Assembly: GCA_965216025.1 (NCBI GenBank) | Contig: CBDCEX010000018.1 | Location: forward strand, 434,001-498,000 | Source: JADFQT01 sp965216025 | Lineage (GTDB): Bacteria; Chloroflexota; Dehalococcoidia; Lucifugimonadales; UBA3495 | Length of the DNA stretch: 64,000 nucleotides | Reading direction: 5' to 3' | Shown: positions 1 to 7,830 of the stretch, one piece after another | How positions within the stretch are numbered: the first letter of the stretch is position 1 | Layout: the number at the start of each line of letters is the position of its first letter | The notes under the pieces: model-generated | What the model was told of the DNA's origin: nothing | What the model saw: the letters and a program-made list of their open reading frames with translations, nothing else | The model's database searches: none | Position numbers and translations under genes: made by a program

Positions 1-714
1 TCCCCTCTCGATAATCTTGCCGGCGTACATAATGTTCACCCGGTCGGCGTAACGGGCCACCACGCCCAGGTTGTGGGTAATGACCATGAGGGCAACGCCG
101 AACTCGCGGGTCAGGGACTTCATCACCTCCAATATCTGGGCCTGAATCGTTACGTCCAGCGCCGTGGTGGGCTCATCGGCGATGATTAACCGAGGGTTGC
201 AGCTTAGGGCCATGGCGATCATGACCCGCTGACGCATCCCGCCGCTGAATTGGTGGGGATACTGGGATACTCGCTGTTCCGGGTCAGGAATCCCGACCCT
301 GGCCAGCAGGTCAATCGATTCCCGGCGGGCTACTACCCTGGTCATGCCTTTGTGGAGCTGCAACGTTTCACTTAGCTGCTTCTCTACCGTTAACACTGGG
401 TTCAAGGAGGTCATCGGCTCTTGAAAGACCATGGCGATCTTGGCACCTCTTATGGTGCGCATGTCGTCCATGTCGATCTTCAGAACATCCTCGCCTTCGA
501 AACTTATCTCGCCGCCAACTATCTTGCCTGGTGGGTCGGGAATCAGGCGCATCACAGAAAGAGCGCTCACGCTCTTGCCGCAACCACTCTCTCCCACCAA
601 TCCCAAGGTCTCTCCCTCTTCTATCTCGTAGGAGATACCGTCGACTGCCTTGACCACGCCTTCAAAGGTGTAGAAATAGGTTCTTAGGTTTTTAACCTCT
701 AGTAGAGTTGCCAC
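1..714 (-). CDS. Oligopeptide/dipeptide ABC transporter ATP-binding protein (partial)
   Basis: ATPase subunit of an OppD/DppD-type peptide importer, acting on the cytoplasmic face of an inner-membrane permease. Translating the minus strand from GTG at 714 gives a Walker A (GESGCGKS), the signature FSGGMRQR, a Walker B ending in ADEPTTALDV and an H-loop VITHN, in the usual order. The start is set by the GGAGG a few bases upstream (complement of 719-723). About 238 codons are present; the C-terminal part, including the usual oligopeptide C-terminal region, lies beyond the left edge. Permease and binding-protein partners are not in the window. Family assignment is firm; the substrate is not determined. 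Confidence 0.93.
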   Translation of the reverse strand, partial: MATLLEVKNLRTYFYTFEGVVKAVDGISYEIEEGETLGLVGESGCGKSVSALSVMRLIPDPPGKIVGGEISFEGEDVLKIDMDDMRTIRGAKIAMVFQEPMTSLNPVLTVEKQLSETLQLHKGMTRVVARRESIDLLARVGIPDPEQRVSQYPHQFSGGMRQRVMIAMALSCNPRLIIADEPTTALDVTIQAQILEVMKSLTREFGVALMVITHNLGVVARYADRVNIMYAGKIIERG

Positions 715-828
715 CTAACCTCCTCGGGCCCAAGACTGGCAGTTTTTGATTCCCGGCGCGTTATCAGTCCCATGCCAGGTTGGAATTCCCCCCGGGTTTT
801 GCCGTCTCCCCAGCGGTCTTGCCGATGG

Positions 829-910
829 TGGGGAAGGGGAGACTCGAACTCCCACGCCTTTCGGCACATGATCCTAAGTCATGCTCGTCTACCAATTCCG
901 ACACTTCCCC
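829..910 (-). tRNA. tRNA-Leu (anticodon UAG)
   Basis: The minus strand folds as a class II tRNA: acceptor GGGGAAG pairs with CTTCCCC, the T-arm has GTTCGAGTC, the anticodon stem CATGA/TCATG closes the loop CTTAGGA giving anticodon TAG, and a variable arm with a GCC/GGC stem is present. An encoded CCA follows at 828-826. It is 103 bp from the tRNA-Lys gene on the same strand. Confidence 0.95.
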
Positions 911-1012
911 TCACCCAGCCAGGCCAAACCGCTGAACTGATGGCCGATTTTTATTTTGTAGGGCCTGCGACACCGCTTTGGGCGCCGGTTAGCAAAAAAG
1001 CGGGGCATTTGG

Positions 1013-1085
1013 TGACCCGCCTCGGGGTCGAACCGAGAACCTACGGATTAAGAGTCCGTTGCTCTGCCAATTGAGCTAGCGGGCC
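1013..1085 (-). tRNA. tRNA-Lys (anticodon CUU)
   Basis: Minus-strand cloverleaf with acceptor GGCCCGC/GCGGGTC (one G-U pair), D-arm GCTCAATTGGCAGAGC, anticodon stem ACGGA/TCCGT around loop CTCTTAA (anticodon CTT), and T-arm TCTCGGTTCGACCCCGAGG. CCA is encoded at 1012-1010. It lies upstream of tRNA-Leu on the same strand and the two are probably co-transcribed. Confidence 0.95.
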
Positions 1086-1161
1086 TGGGTACATTTCCCC
1101 ATGTTGGGAGAACAGATTACCAATGCTGCCCCAGCCTTGTCAATAGATTAGCCCATCTTGG

Positions 1162-2434
1162 CAGGGCCTTTTCATTCTCCTGCCTGGTAGGTAAAGCCCA
1201 TCATGTCAAAAGCTTCGCTGAGATGGGCATTGTGGCGGCGTAGGGCAGCGGCTACGTTGGAATGCCCAGCCCGACGTACCAAGCTGATGACCAGGTTCCG
1301 CAGGCCCGCCAGAACCTGTGGGGCGGCCCCAGTGCGCACCTGAGAGCGGTCCTCGTCGAAGGTCACATCCCGTACCCAGTGGAGGCGGTTCTCGATGCCC
1401 CAGTGCCCACGGGAAAGGCTCAACAATCGCCTCGCATCGGCATCAGTGGCTGGGAGACTGCTAATTGCATAGCTCACAGCCACCTGTTTCTTGCCCTTCA
1501 CGACCCGCTGGCGCTCTAGCCGACACACCTGTTGCAGATGCGGCCACGCTTCCCCGACCGTCCCAGCGCTGCCCACGTAGCCATTTAGCTCTGGGTCGGC
1601 CAAGGCCCACAACTCTCGCCGCTCCAGCCGCCCATGACGCCGCTTTACTGGAGTATCGGCCCAGACCGTCAGCTTGGCCCCGCGTGCTCGCCACTCCGCT
1701 GCTAGCCAGGGAGGTACGGTTGGCCCACCAGCCCTCTCAGTTCCTAGCAGGGGAAAAAGCCACCTCCAAGTCTCGGCGCAAGGTGGGCTGATTCTCTTTA
1801 ACTGGCAGCAGATACTCTCCGCCGCCTGCCACAATCTGCTCACAGACTTTCCGTTGGGTCAGTAAGGCATCAGCTACTACTACCCGACCCTTCAGGGGTA
1901 CCTGGCCCAATACTTCTTTGACCGCCGCCAATTCTTCCCCTTTGCCCGGCGCAGCTACCTGCGCCAGCACTGCCCCAGCGCGGCTAGCGTAGGCCGACAC
2001 CAGATGGACCCCGGGTATCTCTTGGCCGTGGACCCCTCGCAAGGTTTTCCCGTCCAGGGACAGGGGGTCATCCGCCTCTACCCCGCTATTTGCCAGCCAG
2101 TTGCCGACTTCTGCCTCAAAGGCCGCCACGTCCAGGCCCTTGAACACCCGGTGGAGGGTGGCCACGCAGGGTGTCTTCTCCTGGCTGAACCCCAAAAGCT
2201 GCGCCGTAGCACCCCCTTGGTCCCGCCCCCATTGAGCTATGGCGTATAAGCTGCGGGCGCCGCACAGCATGGCACAGGTGGCCAAGGCCAGGATCGCCCC
2301 CAAAGAGTGGCGTCGCCCTTGGCTACTCCGGAAGTCAGGCACCAAATCCAGCGTTTCTCTCAAAGTCATCATCCTCCCCTCCCGCTTAAACTGGTAATAA
2401 TTTTATACTATTTTGAGAAAATGAAAAGGCCCTG
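1162..2434 (-). mobile_element. ISAs1-family insertion sequence with intact ends and 9-bp target duplication
   Basis: A 1,273-bp element bounded by inverted repeats that read CAGGGCCTTTTCATT inward from both ends. The 9 bases CCATCTTGG occur immediately outside both ends (1153-1161 and 2435-2443), which is the target duplication size expected for this family (8-10 bp). The ends are therefore exact and the insertion is fairly recent, although the transposase frame is broken. Confidence 0.93.
1172..2372 (-). pseudogene. ISAs1-family transposase, frameshifted
   Basis: DDE transposase of the ISAs1 (H-repeat-associated) family in two overlapping frames. The N-terminal part (from ATG 2372, 211 codons to 1737) carries the LDLVPDFRSSQGRRHSLGAI-type opening and the SLDGKTLRG motif. 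The C-terminal part (down to 1172) carries SRGHWGIENRLHWVRDV and DEDRSQVRTG, typical of the family's C-terminal catalytic half. Homology passes from one frame to the other near 1750-1760, at a TTTTTCCCC tract (minus strand), requiring a +1 shift. A single-base indel is the simplest cause; programmed shifting is not established for this family. Joined, the protein would be close to the usual ~370-380 residues. Confidence 0.88.
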
Positions 2435-2578
2435 CCATCTTGGGACCGTCGTGTCTCATCATAATTCATTATCGTTGCCAGAGGTGGTCAAGCCGACGGT
2501 AAGTTGACCAAAAAATGCTTATGCCCATCGTTGGCCTCTGTTGCTTCAGGAACATGTGCCCAGTTACTTTAGACCCCT

Positions 2579-2640
2579 CGCTGAGTTTATCCCGAGCAAC
2601 GCCGAAGGGCTCGGGGTGACCATTTGAGATGGTTACTAAA
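2579..2640. repeat. Dispersed hairpin repeat, copy A, abutting a stop codon
   Basis: This ~62-bp sequence shares its left end (CGCTGAG..TTTATCCCGA), a central CCGAAGGG and its right end (TTTGAGAT.GTTACTAAA) with 6398-6471. Copy A contains a 7-bp stem, CCCGAGC/GCTCGGG (2591-2597 with 2609-2615). It lies at the 3' end of a minus-strand gene and supplies its TAG stop. Confidence 0.75.
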
Positions 2641-3367
2641 CCCCGTAATTCAGCCGGTCTATCAGGCGCTGGGGTAACTGGGCCTGACGCATCCTCTCCT
2701 GGGTTTCGCCAATGTCGTAGCTGACTCGGTGCCTGCTGATGGCGGGCTGGCTGCTGTCATAGACGGCGTAGCTGGGGCGGGGATCCCGGTCCCTAGGTTG
2801 ACCGACGCTGCCTGGGTTGATAATCCAGCGTTCCCCGTTTAGAAGGAACTTCTGGTCCTCGGTGAAATCTACGAACGTCGGATCGTCCTGGTTTTCTTGA
2901 CATATGAAAGAAATGTGGGAGTGGCTCACCAGGCAGAACCTGGTGGAAAGCAGCTGGAAGGTGGCCAGGGCCGCCTCCGCGCTCAGCAGGTATTCCCAAA
3001 GCGGCTCCCGTAAGCTGCCGTGAACCAGGGTGAAGTCCTCGGAGGTCGCGGTGAGGGGCAACCCACTCAAAAAATCCCGGTCCTCCCCGGTTAGCTGCTG
3101 GGCAGTCCATAGCGCGGCGCTGGCGGCCGGACCATTAAACACCTCTACCCCCACCTGCCCGGTGGCGGCTTGATCGTGGTTGCCTGCCACTGCCAGCAGA
3201 GGGTAGCGCCGCAACAACTCGAGGCAGGGACCCGGGTCCGGTCCGTAGCCCACGGTATCACCCAGACACCAGACTTGGTCGAAGCCACCCCGCTCCTCGG
3301 CGTCAGCCAGCACGGCCTGGAGCGCAATCAGGTTGGAGTGGATGTCACCCAGAATTAAGGTCCGCAT
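2636..3367 (-). CDS. Metallophosphoesterase family protein (YfcE-like)
   Basis: Calcineurin-like phosphoesterase of 243 residues. All metal-binding blocks are visible in order: GDIHSN near residue 7, GDTVGYGPDP near 36, GNHD near 62, VHGS near 115 and SHSH near 148. This layout matches small soluble YfcE/MJ0936-type phosphodiesterases that hydrolyse phosphodiester substrates with two divalent metals; the natural substrate cannot be told. It starts at ATG 3367. The stop codon lies in the dispersed repeat that also ends the xdhC-like gene near 6.4 kb. It stands alone, with no operon partner on the same strand. Confidence 0.9.
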   Translation of the reverse strand: MRTLILGDIHSNLIALQAVLADAEERGGFDQVWCLGDTVGYGPDPGPCLELLRRYPLLAVAGNHDQAATGQVGVEVFNGPAASAALWTAQQLTGEDRDFLSGLPLTATSEDFTLVHGSLREPLWEYLLSAEAALATFQLLSTRFCLVSHSHISFICQENQDDPTFVDFTEDQKFLLNGERWIINPGSVGQPRDRDPRPSYAVYDSSQPAISRHRVSYDIGETQERMRQAQLPQRLIDRLNYGV

Positions 3368-3875
3368 TTAGGGACCTTCGTAGGATTGATGACTGGCGTC
3401 CGGTATCGACGATTGTCTTGGTTTAGCTTCTGTCGACAAGATTCCCTCATGGATCTACGGTCGCTCAAATTTACCCGCGGACTGATTCTACCGGTTTCCC
3501 AAATCTTAACTCAATGCTCGGTTCAGTAGAACTCTGGTATATGCCCGGAAATGGTAGAGCGTAATGGTTGGTTCTCCGCCAAAAAGTAAACGTGGTAGTC
3601 ACCGGAGGGAGCGCCGGGGTCGAGCTAGACCGGCTGGATACTGTCTCAGGGCCCGCGGGCTCCGGGGCCTGGGCTAAAAGCTCCGCCCCCTGCGTAGGAG
3701 AGTCTTGTGGGCTTCTCACCCCCGCTAAAGCCGCGCTTAGCTGGACCATAGCATGCGAGGCTGGCTTGCCTATTCCCCTATCACTGGCGGGTGTATACTG
3801 ACGCAGATGTGCCTAACTGGGGTCGAATCTACTGAACTTCCCCCGTCGAGCAACCAGAAAGGTAGGTGACGCAGC
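3368..3875. other. Intergenic region, no gene seen
   Basis: About 500 bp between divergent genes. Short open frames exist on both strands (for example 3471-3749 minus and 3568-3801 plus), but they have low-complexity composition and no recognisable motif. It should hold the promoters for the metallophosphoesterase and the MFS gene. The only site I would call is the likely ribosome-binding sequence AAAGGTAGGTG just before GTG 3876. Confidence 0.6.
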
Positions 3876-5189
3876 GTGGCAGATACCGCAACGGTCGCTC
3901 CACCTCAGCGGGTCAACCAAACCAAAGACTCGGTTATGGCTACCAGCCTCATCGGCGCCCACGGGCTGGAGCACTTGTATGGGCATAGTTTTCCGGTCCT
4001 GGTCACTGCGCTTTATGCAGACCTGGGGTTAAACCCAGTCCAGGCGGGTCTGCTGTTTGCCGTGCGCCAGCTTTCCAGCGGAGCGACGAGCATGGCCAGC
4101 GGGTTCTTCGTCGACATGTTCCAGCACCGCCAGGCCCAGGTGCTGGCCATCAGCATGGCCATGATTGGGGTCGGGTTCTTCCTGGTTTCGGTCTTGCCGA
4201 CCTACGGCTTGATACTGCCGGCCCTGGTCATCGCCTCAGCCGGGAGCGCCCTCTGGCATCCCCCGGCCCTGGGGTTGCTGTCCCGGCGGTTTCCGGAACG
4301 TCGTGGTCTGTTTATTTCGTTGCACCGCTCAATGGGTAACGTCGGAGACATGATCGGGCCACTGGTAGCTGGAATTCTCTTAGTTTGGCTCGGGTTTAGT
4401 GGAAGCTGGCGCATGATAATGGGGGGAGGGACCCCCATGCTGATGTTGCTGGCAATCCTGATACTGTTGGTCTTGTGGAATGTGGCGGGTCCTAAGTCCG
4501 GGCCAGTAGATTTTCGCACCAAATTTAAAACCCAGTTGATTAGCTTGCGAGGGGCTTTCGAGGGTCGGGGAATGTGGGCCATCTTCACGGTATCTGCCGT
4601 CCGTGGCATGGCTGACCGGACATTCACATCTTTTCTACTTTTGTACCTAACCCAGGAACTAGAGATGGGTTATATTCTAGCGGGCTTTCACCTCACGCTG
4701 GTATCAGCGCCCGGAATCCTCTCCGGCCCCTTGTTCGGGATGCTCTCTGACCACATTGGGCGCAGGTCCATAATTAGCTTCGTCATGGCCGTAACGGTTT
4801 TCTTACCCCTAGCCCTGGTCTGGGCCGGTAGTAACGTCCTATTGACATTAACGGCGGTGACTGTGTTTGGCTTCTTCCATTCAGTTGTGAACTCTCTGAC
4901 CCAGGCGGCGGCCATAGACGAAGCTTCCGGGCGCGGCCTGGACGCGACCTTCATCGGACTGATGTGGGGCAGCAACGCCTTCTTCGGGTTTGGGACCACG
5001 ATATTCGTTGGATTGCTGGTTGGAGGGTGGCAATTTGATTTGGCCTGGTTAGGTTTTTACTGGGCCTCCGACTTTCCCGGATACGGTTGGCAGGTGACAT
5101 TCTACTTTGCCTCGGCCTTGTTCTTCATCGGATTCCTGGCCTCTCTGGTCATGCCTCGCCCGGCATTGCCTCATTTGCAGCCAGCATAG
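3876..5189 (+). CDS. MFS transporter, fosmidomycin-resistance-like
   Basis: A 437-residue major facilitator with about 12 hydrophobic segments separated by a central hydrophilic loop (around residues 205-225). The motif SALWHPPALGLLSRRFPERR around residue 125 resembles the conserved xHPxG block of Fsr-type drug/H+ antiporters, and RLSDxxGRR-like MLSDHIGRRS occurs after the central loop. It probably exports a small hydrophilic or drug-like compound across the inner membrane; the substrate is unknown. Start GTG 3876 has AAAGGTAGGTG upstream. Its stop is 2 bp before the ATG of the RNase HI gene, so the two are probably one transcript. Confidence 0.85.
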   Translation: MADTATVAPPQRVNQTKDSVMATSLIGAHGLEHLYGHSFPVLVTALYADLGLNPVQAGLLFAVRQLSSGATSMASGFFVDMFQHRQAQVLAISMAMIGVGFFLVSVLPTYGLILPALVIASAGSALWHPPALGLLSRRFPERRGLFISLHRSMGNVGDMIGPLVAGILLVWLGFSGSWRMIMGGGTPMLMLLAILILLVLWNVAGPKSGPVDFRTKFKTQLISLRGAFEGRGMWAIFTVSAVRGMADRTFTSFLLLYLTQELEMGYILAGFHLTLVSAPGILSGPLFGMLSDHIGRRSIISFVMAVTVFLPLALVWAGSNVLLTLTAVTVFGFFHSVVNSLTQAAAIDEASGRGLDATFIGLMWGSNAFFGFGTTIFVGLLVGGWQFDLAWLGFYWASDFPGYGWQVTFYFASALFFIGFLASLVMPRPALPHLQPA

Positions 5190-5191
5190 CT

Positions 5192-5714
5192 ATGGATAAA
5201 AACCAGACCAATAGCGGGCCGGGTATTAACTTGCCAACTAGTGAGCAAGTAACCATCTATACCGATGGCGCATGTCTGGGCAATCCCGGACCCGGCGGCT
5301 ACGGCGCGGTGCTGCTCTACGGATCCCAGCGAAAGGAGCTGTCGGGTGGGTTTAAGCTGACCACTAACAACCGCATGGAGATAACAGCGGCCTTGGCAGC
5401 CCTGGCAGGCCCTGGAGGCCCTGAGGAAGCCCTGCCGGGTAATCCTTTTTAGCGACTCCCAATATCTGGTAAACGCCATGTCCAAGGGTTGGGCTCAGCG
5501 TTGGCAGGCCAACGGCTGGAAGCGTAACAAGCGGGAGGACGCGGTAAATCCTGACCTTTGGGAAAGAATGTTGGAGGTGTGCCGCCGGCACGACGTCGAA
5601 TTCCGGTGGGTGCGGGGCCACTCGGGAATGAAAGAAAACGAGCGGTGCGATCGACTGGCGGTGGCGGCCGCCCGAGATTCCGGCTTGCCCGACGACCCAG
5701 GATACAAACACTAA
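5192..5714 (+). pseudogene. rnhA: Ribonuclease HI, single-base frameshift
   Basis: RNase HI removes RNA from RNA-DNA hybrids. The four catalytic acidic residues are all encoded: D in YTDGACLGNPG, E in NRMEI, D in FSDSQY and D in NERCDRLA, but in two frames. The first frame ends at 5452; the second supplies SDSQYLVNAMSKGWAQRWQ to the stop at 5714. The frames reconcile exactly if one G at 5404/5405 is removed, which gives an ordinary continuous RNase HI of about 173 residues. The defect is therefore a one-base insertion, either a real mutation or a read error. Start ATG 5192 has a weak ribosome-binding site and may depend on coupling to the MFS stop. Confidence 0.92.
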
Positions 5715-5781
5715 TCCCTAAGGCGCTGATGCCTAAATCGAGGAACTATTCTCTCCCCGCCGTCGTGTTGCTGCTACTGAG

Positions 5782-6387
5782 CTATTGGATCACGGCCGCC
5801 TGATACTGCTCGGGAGTGTTCAAGTCCCACAGAACCTCTTGGGTGTCCATTTCCACTCGCTGAATGCGCTCCTCGTGTCTCCTGACCACCGCTCTGATAC
5901 CCTGGGACGCCTCTGAAATTTCCAGCAGCTCGGGCAGCAGCGAGCCATCCAAGATTATGGGGTGCCCACCTTTTCCCTGGAAGACAGGAATGGTTATGAG
6001 GCAGTCGGAACTCTCATGCCCGCTCATCAACGTGCTGATGGTCTCGGAAGTTCGCGGTTGATCGACGTTAAGCAGTATCAGGGTCTGAACGTCTGCCGCC
6101 TGGCCAGAGCCCAAGACGGCATTAATCCCGGTCTTAATCGACGTGGTCTTTCCTGCCTGGTAATCGGGATTGAAAACCGGAACTACCCTATCCCGTCCCT
6201 CCAGCAGGGGCAGTAGCCTATCCCGTTGGTGTCCCAGCACCACGACCACCTGGTCGATTCCAGCCTGAAGCAGAGAGGAGACCTGGCGGCCGAGCAGGGT
6301 ATCGCCCTGCCAGGGCAGGAGTGCCTTGAGCCGACCCATCCGGCGGGACTCCCCGGCCGCCAGCAGAATCGCTACCGCTTCGCCCAC
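5782..6387 (-). CDS. MobA/MocA-like nucleotidyltransferase (molybdenum cofactor cytidylyltransferase type)
   Basis: A 201-residue NTP transferase. The N-terminal motif LLAAGESRRMGRLKALLPW is the nucleotide-binding signature of MobA/MocA proteins, and LLNVDQPR near residue 105 is the metal-binding NVDQP motif seen in MocA. MocA-type enzymes attach CMP to molybdopterin for xanthine-dehydrogenase-family enzymes. I chose GTG 6387 because GGAGGAA stands at the right distance upstream; a longer reading from 6483 has a non-conserved tail. It lies directly downstream of the XdhC gene on the same strand, as expected for a maturation pair. No molybdenum hydroxylase structural gene is in the window. Confidence 0.88.
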   Translation of the reverse strand: MGEAVAILLAAGESRRMGRLKALLPWQGDTLLGRQVSSLLQAGIDQVVVVLGHQRDRLLPLLEGRDRVVPVFNPDYQAGKTTSIKTGINAVLGSGQAADVQTLILLNVDQPRTSETISTLMSGHESSDCLITIPVFQGKGGHPIILDGSLLPELLEISEASQGIRAVVRRHEERIQRVEMDTQEVLWDLNTPEQYQAAVIQ

Positions 6388-6397
6388 TGAGTTCCTC

Positions 6398-6471
6398 CGC
6401 TGAGGATTTATCCCGAAACGCCCCATGTCATTCCGAAGGGCACGGGGTGGCATTTTGAGATAGTTACTAAA
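6398..6471. repeat. Dispersed hairpin repeat, copy B
   Basis: Second copy of the repeat at 2579-2640: shared CGCTGAG, TTTATCCCGA, CCGAAGGGC.CGGGGTG and TTTGAGAT.GTTACTAAA. As in copy A, the end of the repeat supplies the stop codon of the minus-strand gene beside it (here XdhC). Confidence 0.75.
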
Positions 6472-7594
6472 CGTTGACCGCACGCTGGGACTTTTCGGAA
6501 ACCCGCTGCAAAAACCACTCGTCCATAGTCATCGAGGCCCCCTTGCCGCCCCGGCGCACCATGATTATCTCCGACATGATGCTTACGGCCAGCTCTTCCG
6601 GCGTCAGCCCGCCAATGTCCAATCCAATGGGGGCACGCACCTGCTGGAGGCGCTCCAGCGGGATGCCTTGTTGAAGCAGGCGCTGGTAAATCATCAGAGT
6701 CTTGCGGCGGCTTCCCAGCAGGCCGATATACCTGGCTTTGGTCGACAGCGCCGACTCCAGGGCCATGTCGTCGTACCTGTGTCCGCGGGTTGCGACTACC
6801 AGGTAGCTGTTCACGTTCACGGTAAGGTGGTCAGCCCACCCTTCATAGCCTGTAACCAGGGTTTGCTCGGCGTAGGGAAAACGCTCTTCGTTGGCGAATT
6901 CTGGGCGGTCATCAACTAGGAATACCCGGTACCCCAGCGTGTGGGCCAGGTCGGCGGTGGCCTTGCCCACGTGCCCGCCGCCCACCATTACCAGGGTCGG
7001 CGGAGTGGTAAAGCCCTCAACGAAGACCTCGGTCGCATCGTCGGTGGTAAAACTCTCGACGGCGCCTACCTGGGCGACCCGTTCCCCCACCCCAGTGGCT
7101 GTTTCATCTAGCTGGGAGCTCCCCAGGGTGCCGGCCACCGAGCCGTCCAGCCGGAGCAATAGCTTGGCGCCGAGATTGGCTGCTCCTTCGGGAACGTTAA
7201 CCACCGTGGCCAGGGCCACCGCATCGCCGCCTTCGTAGGCCTCCAGCACCGCGGCTCCAATTTCGAGGAAATCCGCGCCTTCCCAGAAGGGCTCCAGATA
7301 GAAGTACATAGTACCGCCGCAGACCAGGCCGTCCCGGGCGGCAATATCCTCATTCAGGTAGTAGTCCTTGAACTCCGGTCCGCCGTGATTGTGCAGAATC
7401 TCCCTGGCGGCGAACCAGATATCCCCTTCCACACACCCGCCGCCCAGCGTGCCGACGCCGGTGCCATCTTCTCGCACTAAGAGCATGGCGCCCGACTTTT
7501 GTGGAGTAGATCCCTTGGTGCGGACCACCGTGGCCAAGACACAAGGTTGTCCGTCGCGGAGCAGGTTGACCGCTTCTTGAATAGTTTCTTTCAT
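6467..7594 (-). CDS. XdhC/CoxI family protein
   Basis: A 375-residue protein with the two expected domains. The N-terminal XdhC_CoxI domain has VVRTKGSTPQKSGA near residue 25 and LGGGCVEGD near 50. The C-terminal Rossmann-like domain begins at the PPTLVMVGGGHVGKATADLA block (residue ~195) and includes GLLGSRRK and APIGLDIGG. XdhC binds and sulfurates or delivers molybdenum cofactor to xanthine-dehydrogenase-type enzymes. It starts at ATG 7594 and heads a probable operon with the MocA-like gene 80 bp downstream. Its stop codon lies in a dispersed repeat. Confidence 0.92.
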   Translation of the reverse strand: MKETIQEAVNLLRDGQPCVLATVVRTKGSTPQKSGAMLLVREDGTGVGTLGGGCVEGDIWFAAREILHNHGGPEFKDYYLNEDIAARDGLVCGGTMYFYLEPFWEGADFLEIGAAVLEAYEGGDAVALATVVNVPEGAANLGAKLLLRLDGSVAGTLGSSQLDETATGVGERVAQVGAVESFTTDDATEVFVEGFTTPPTLVMVGGGHVGKATADLAHTLGYRVFLVDDRPEFANEERFPYAEQTLVTGYEGWADHLTVNVNSYLVVATRGHRYDDMALESALSTKARYIGLLGSRRKTLMIYQRLLQQGIPLERLQQVRAPIGLDIGGLTPEELAVSIMSEIIMVRRGGKGASMTMDEWFLQRVSEKSQRAVNV

Positions 7595-7611
7595 TGACTA
7601 CGACCTCATTC

Positions 7612-7647
7612 GATGACTAGCGTGATGACTAGCGTGATGACTAGAGC
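7612..7647. repeat. Three tandem 12-bp repeats
   Basis: GATGACTAGCGT occurs twice in a row (7612-7623, 7624-7635), followed by a third copy with two changes (7636-7647), just upstream of the XdhC gene. It may be simple slippage; a regulatory role is not shown. Confidence 0.8.
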
Positions 7648-7830
7648 CAAAAGATGACGAGTGGAGCCTGCCGATTGACCAAAACCGGTTGACGAACACC
7701 GGGTAAAGCGAAATCACCCGCCGGTTTCAGTCGATAACGAATCCATGCTTAGTTTCCCGGAACCCAATCTATGATCTCTGCATCTAGCTTATCAAAGACC
7801 GTCTGAATATAGCAAACGATATTGGCAAAC

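Noticed and set aside
3471..3749. Open frame on the minus strand and its plus-strand shadow at 3568-3801
   Set aside because: Low-complexity Pro/Ser/Ala sequence, no motif, no ribosome-binding site; overlapping frames on both strands.
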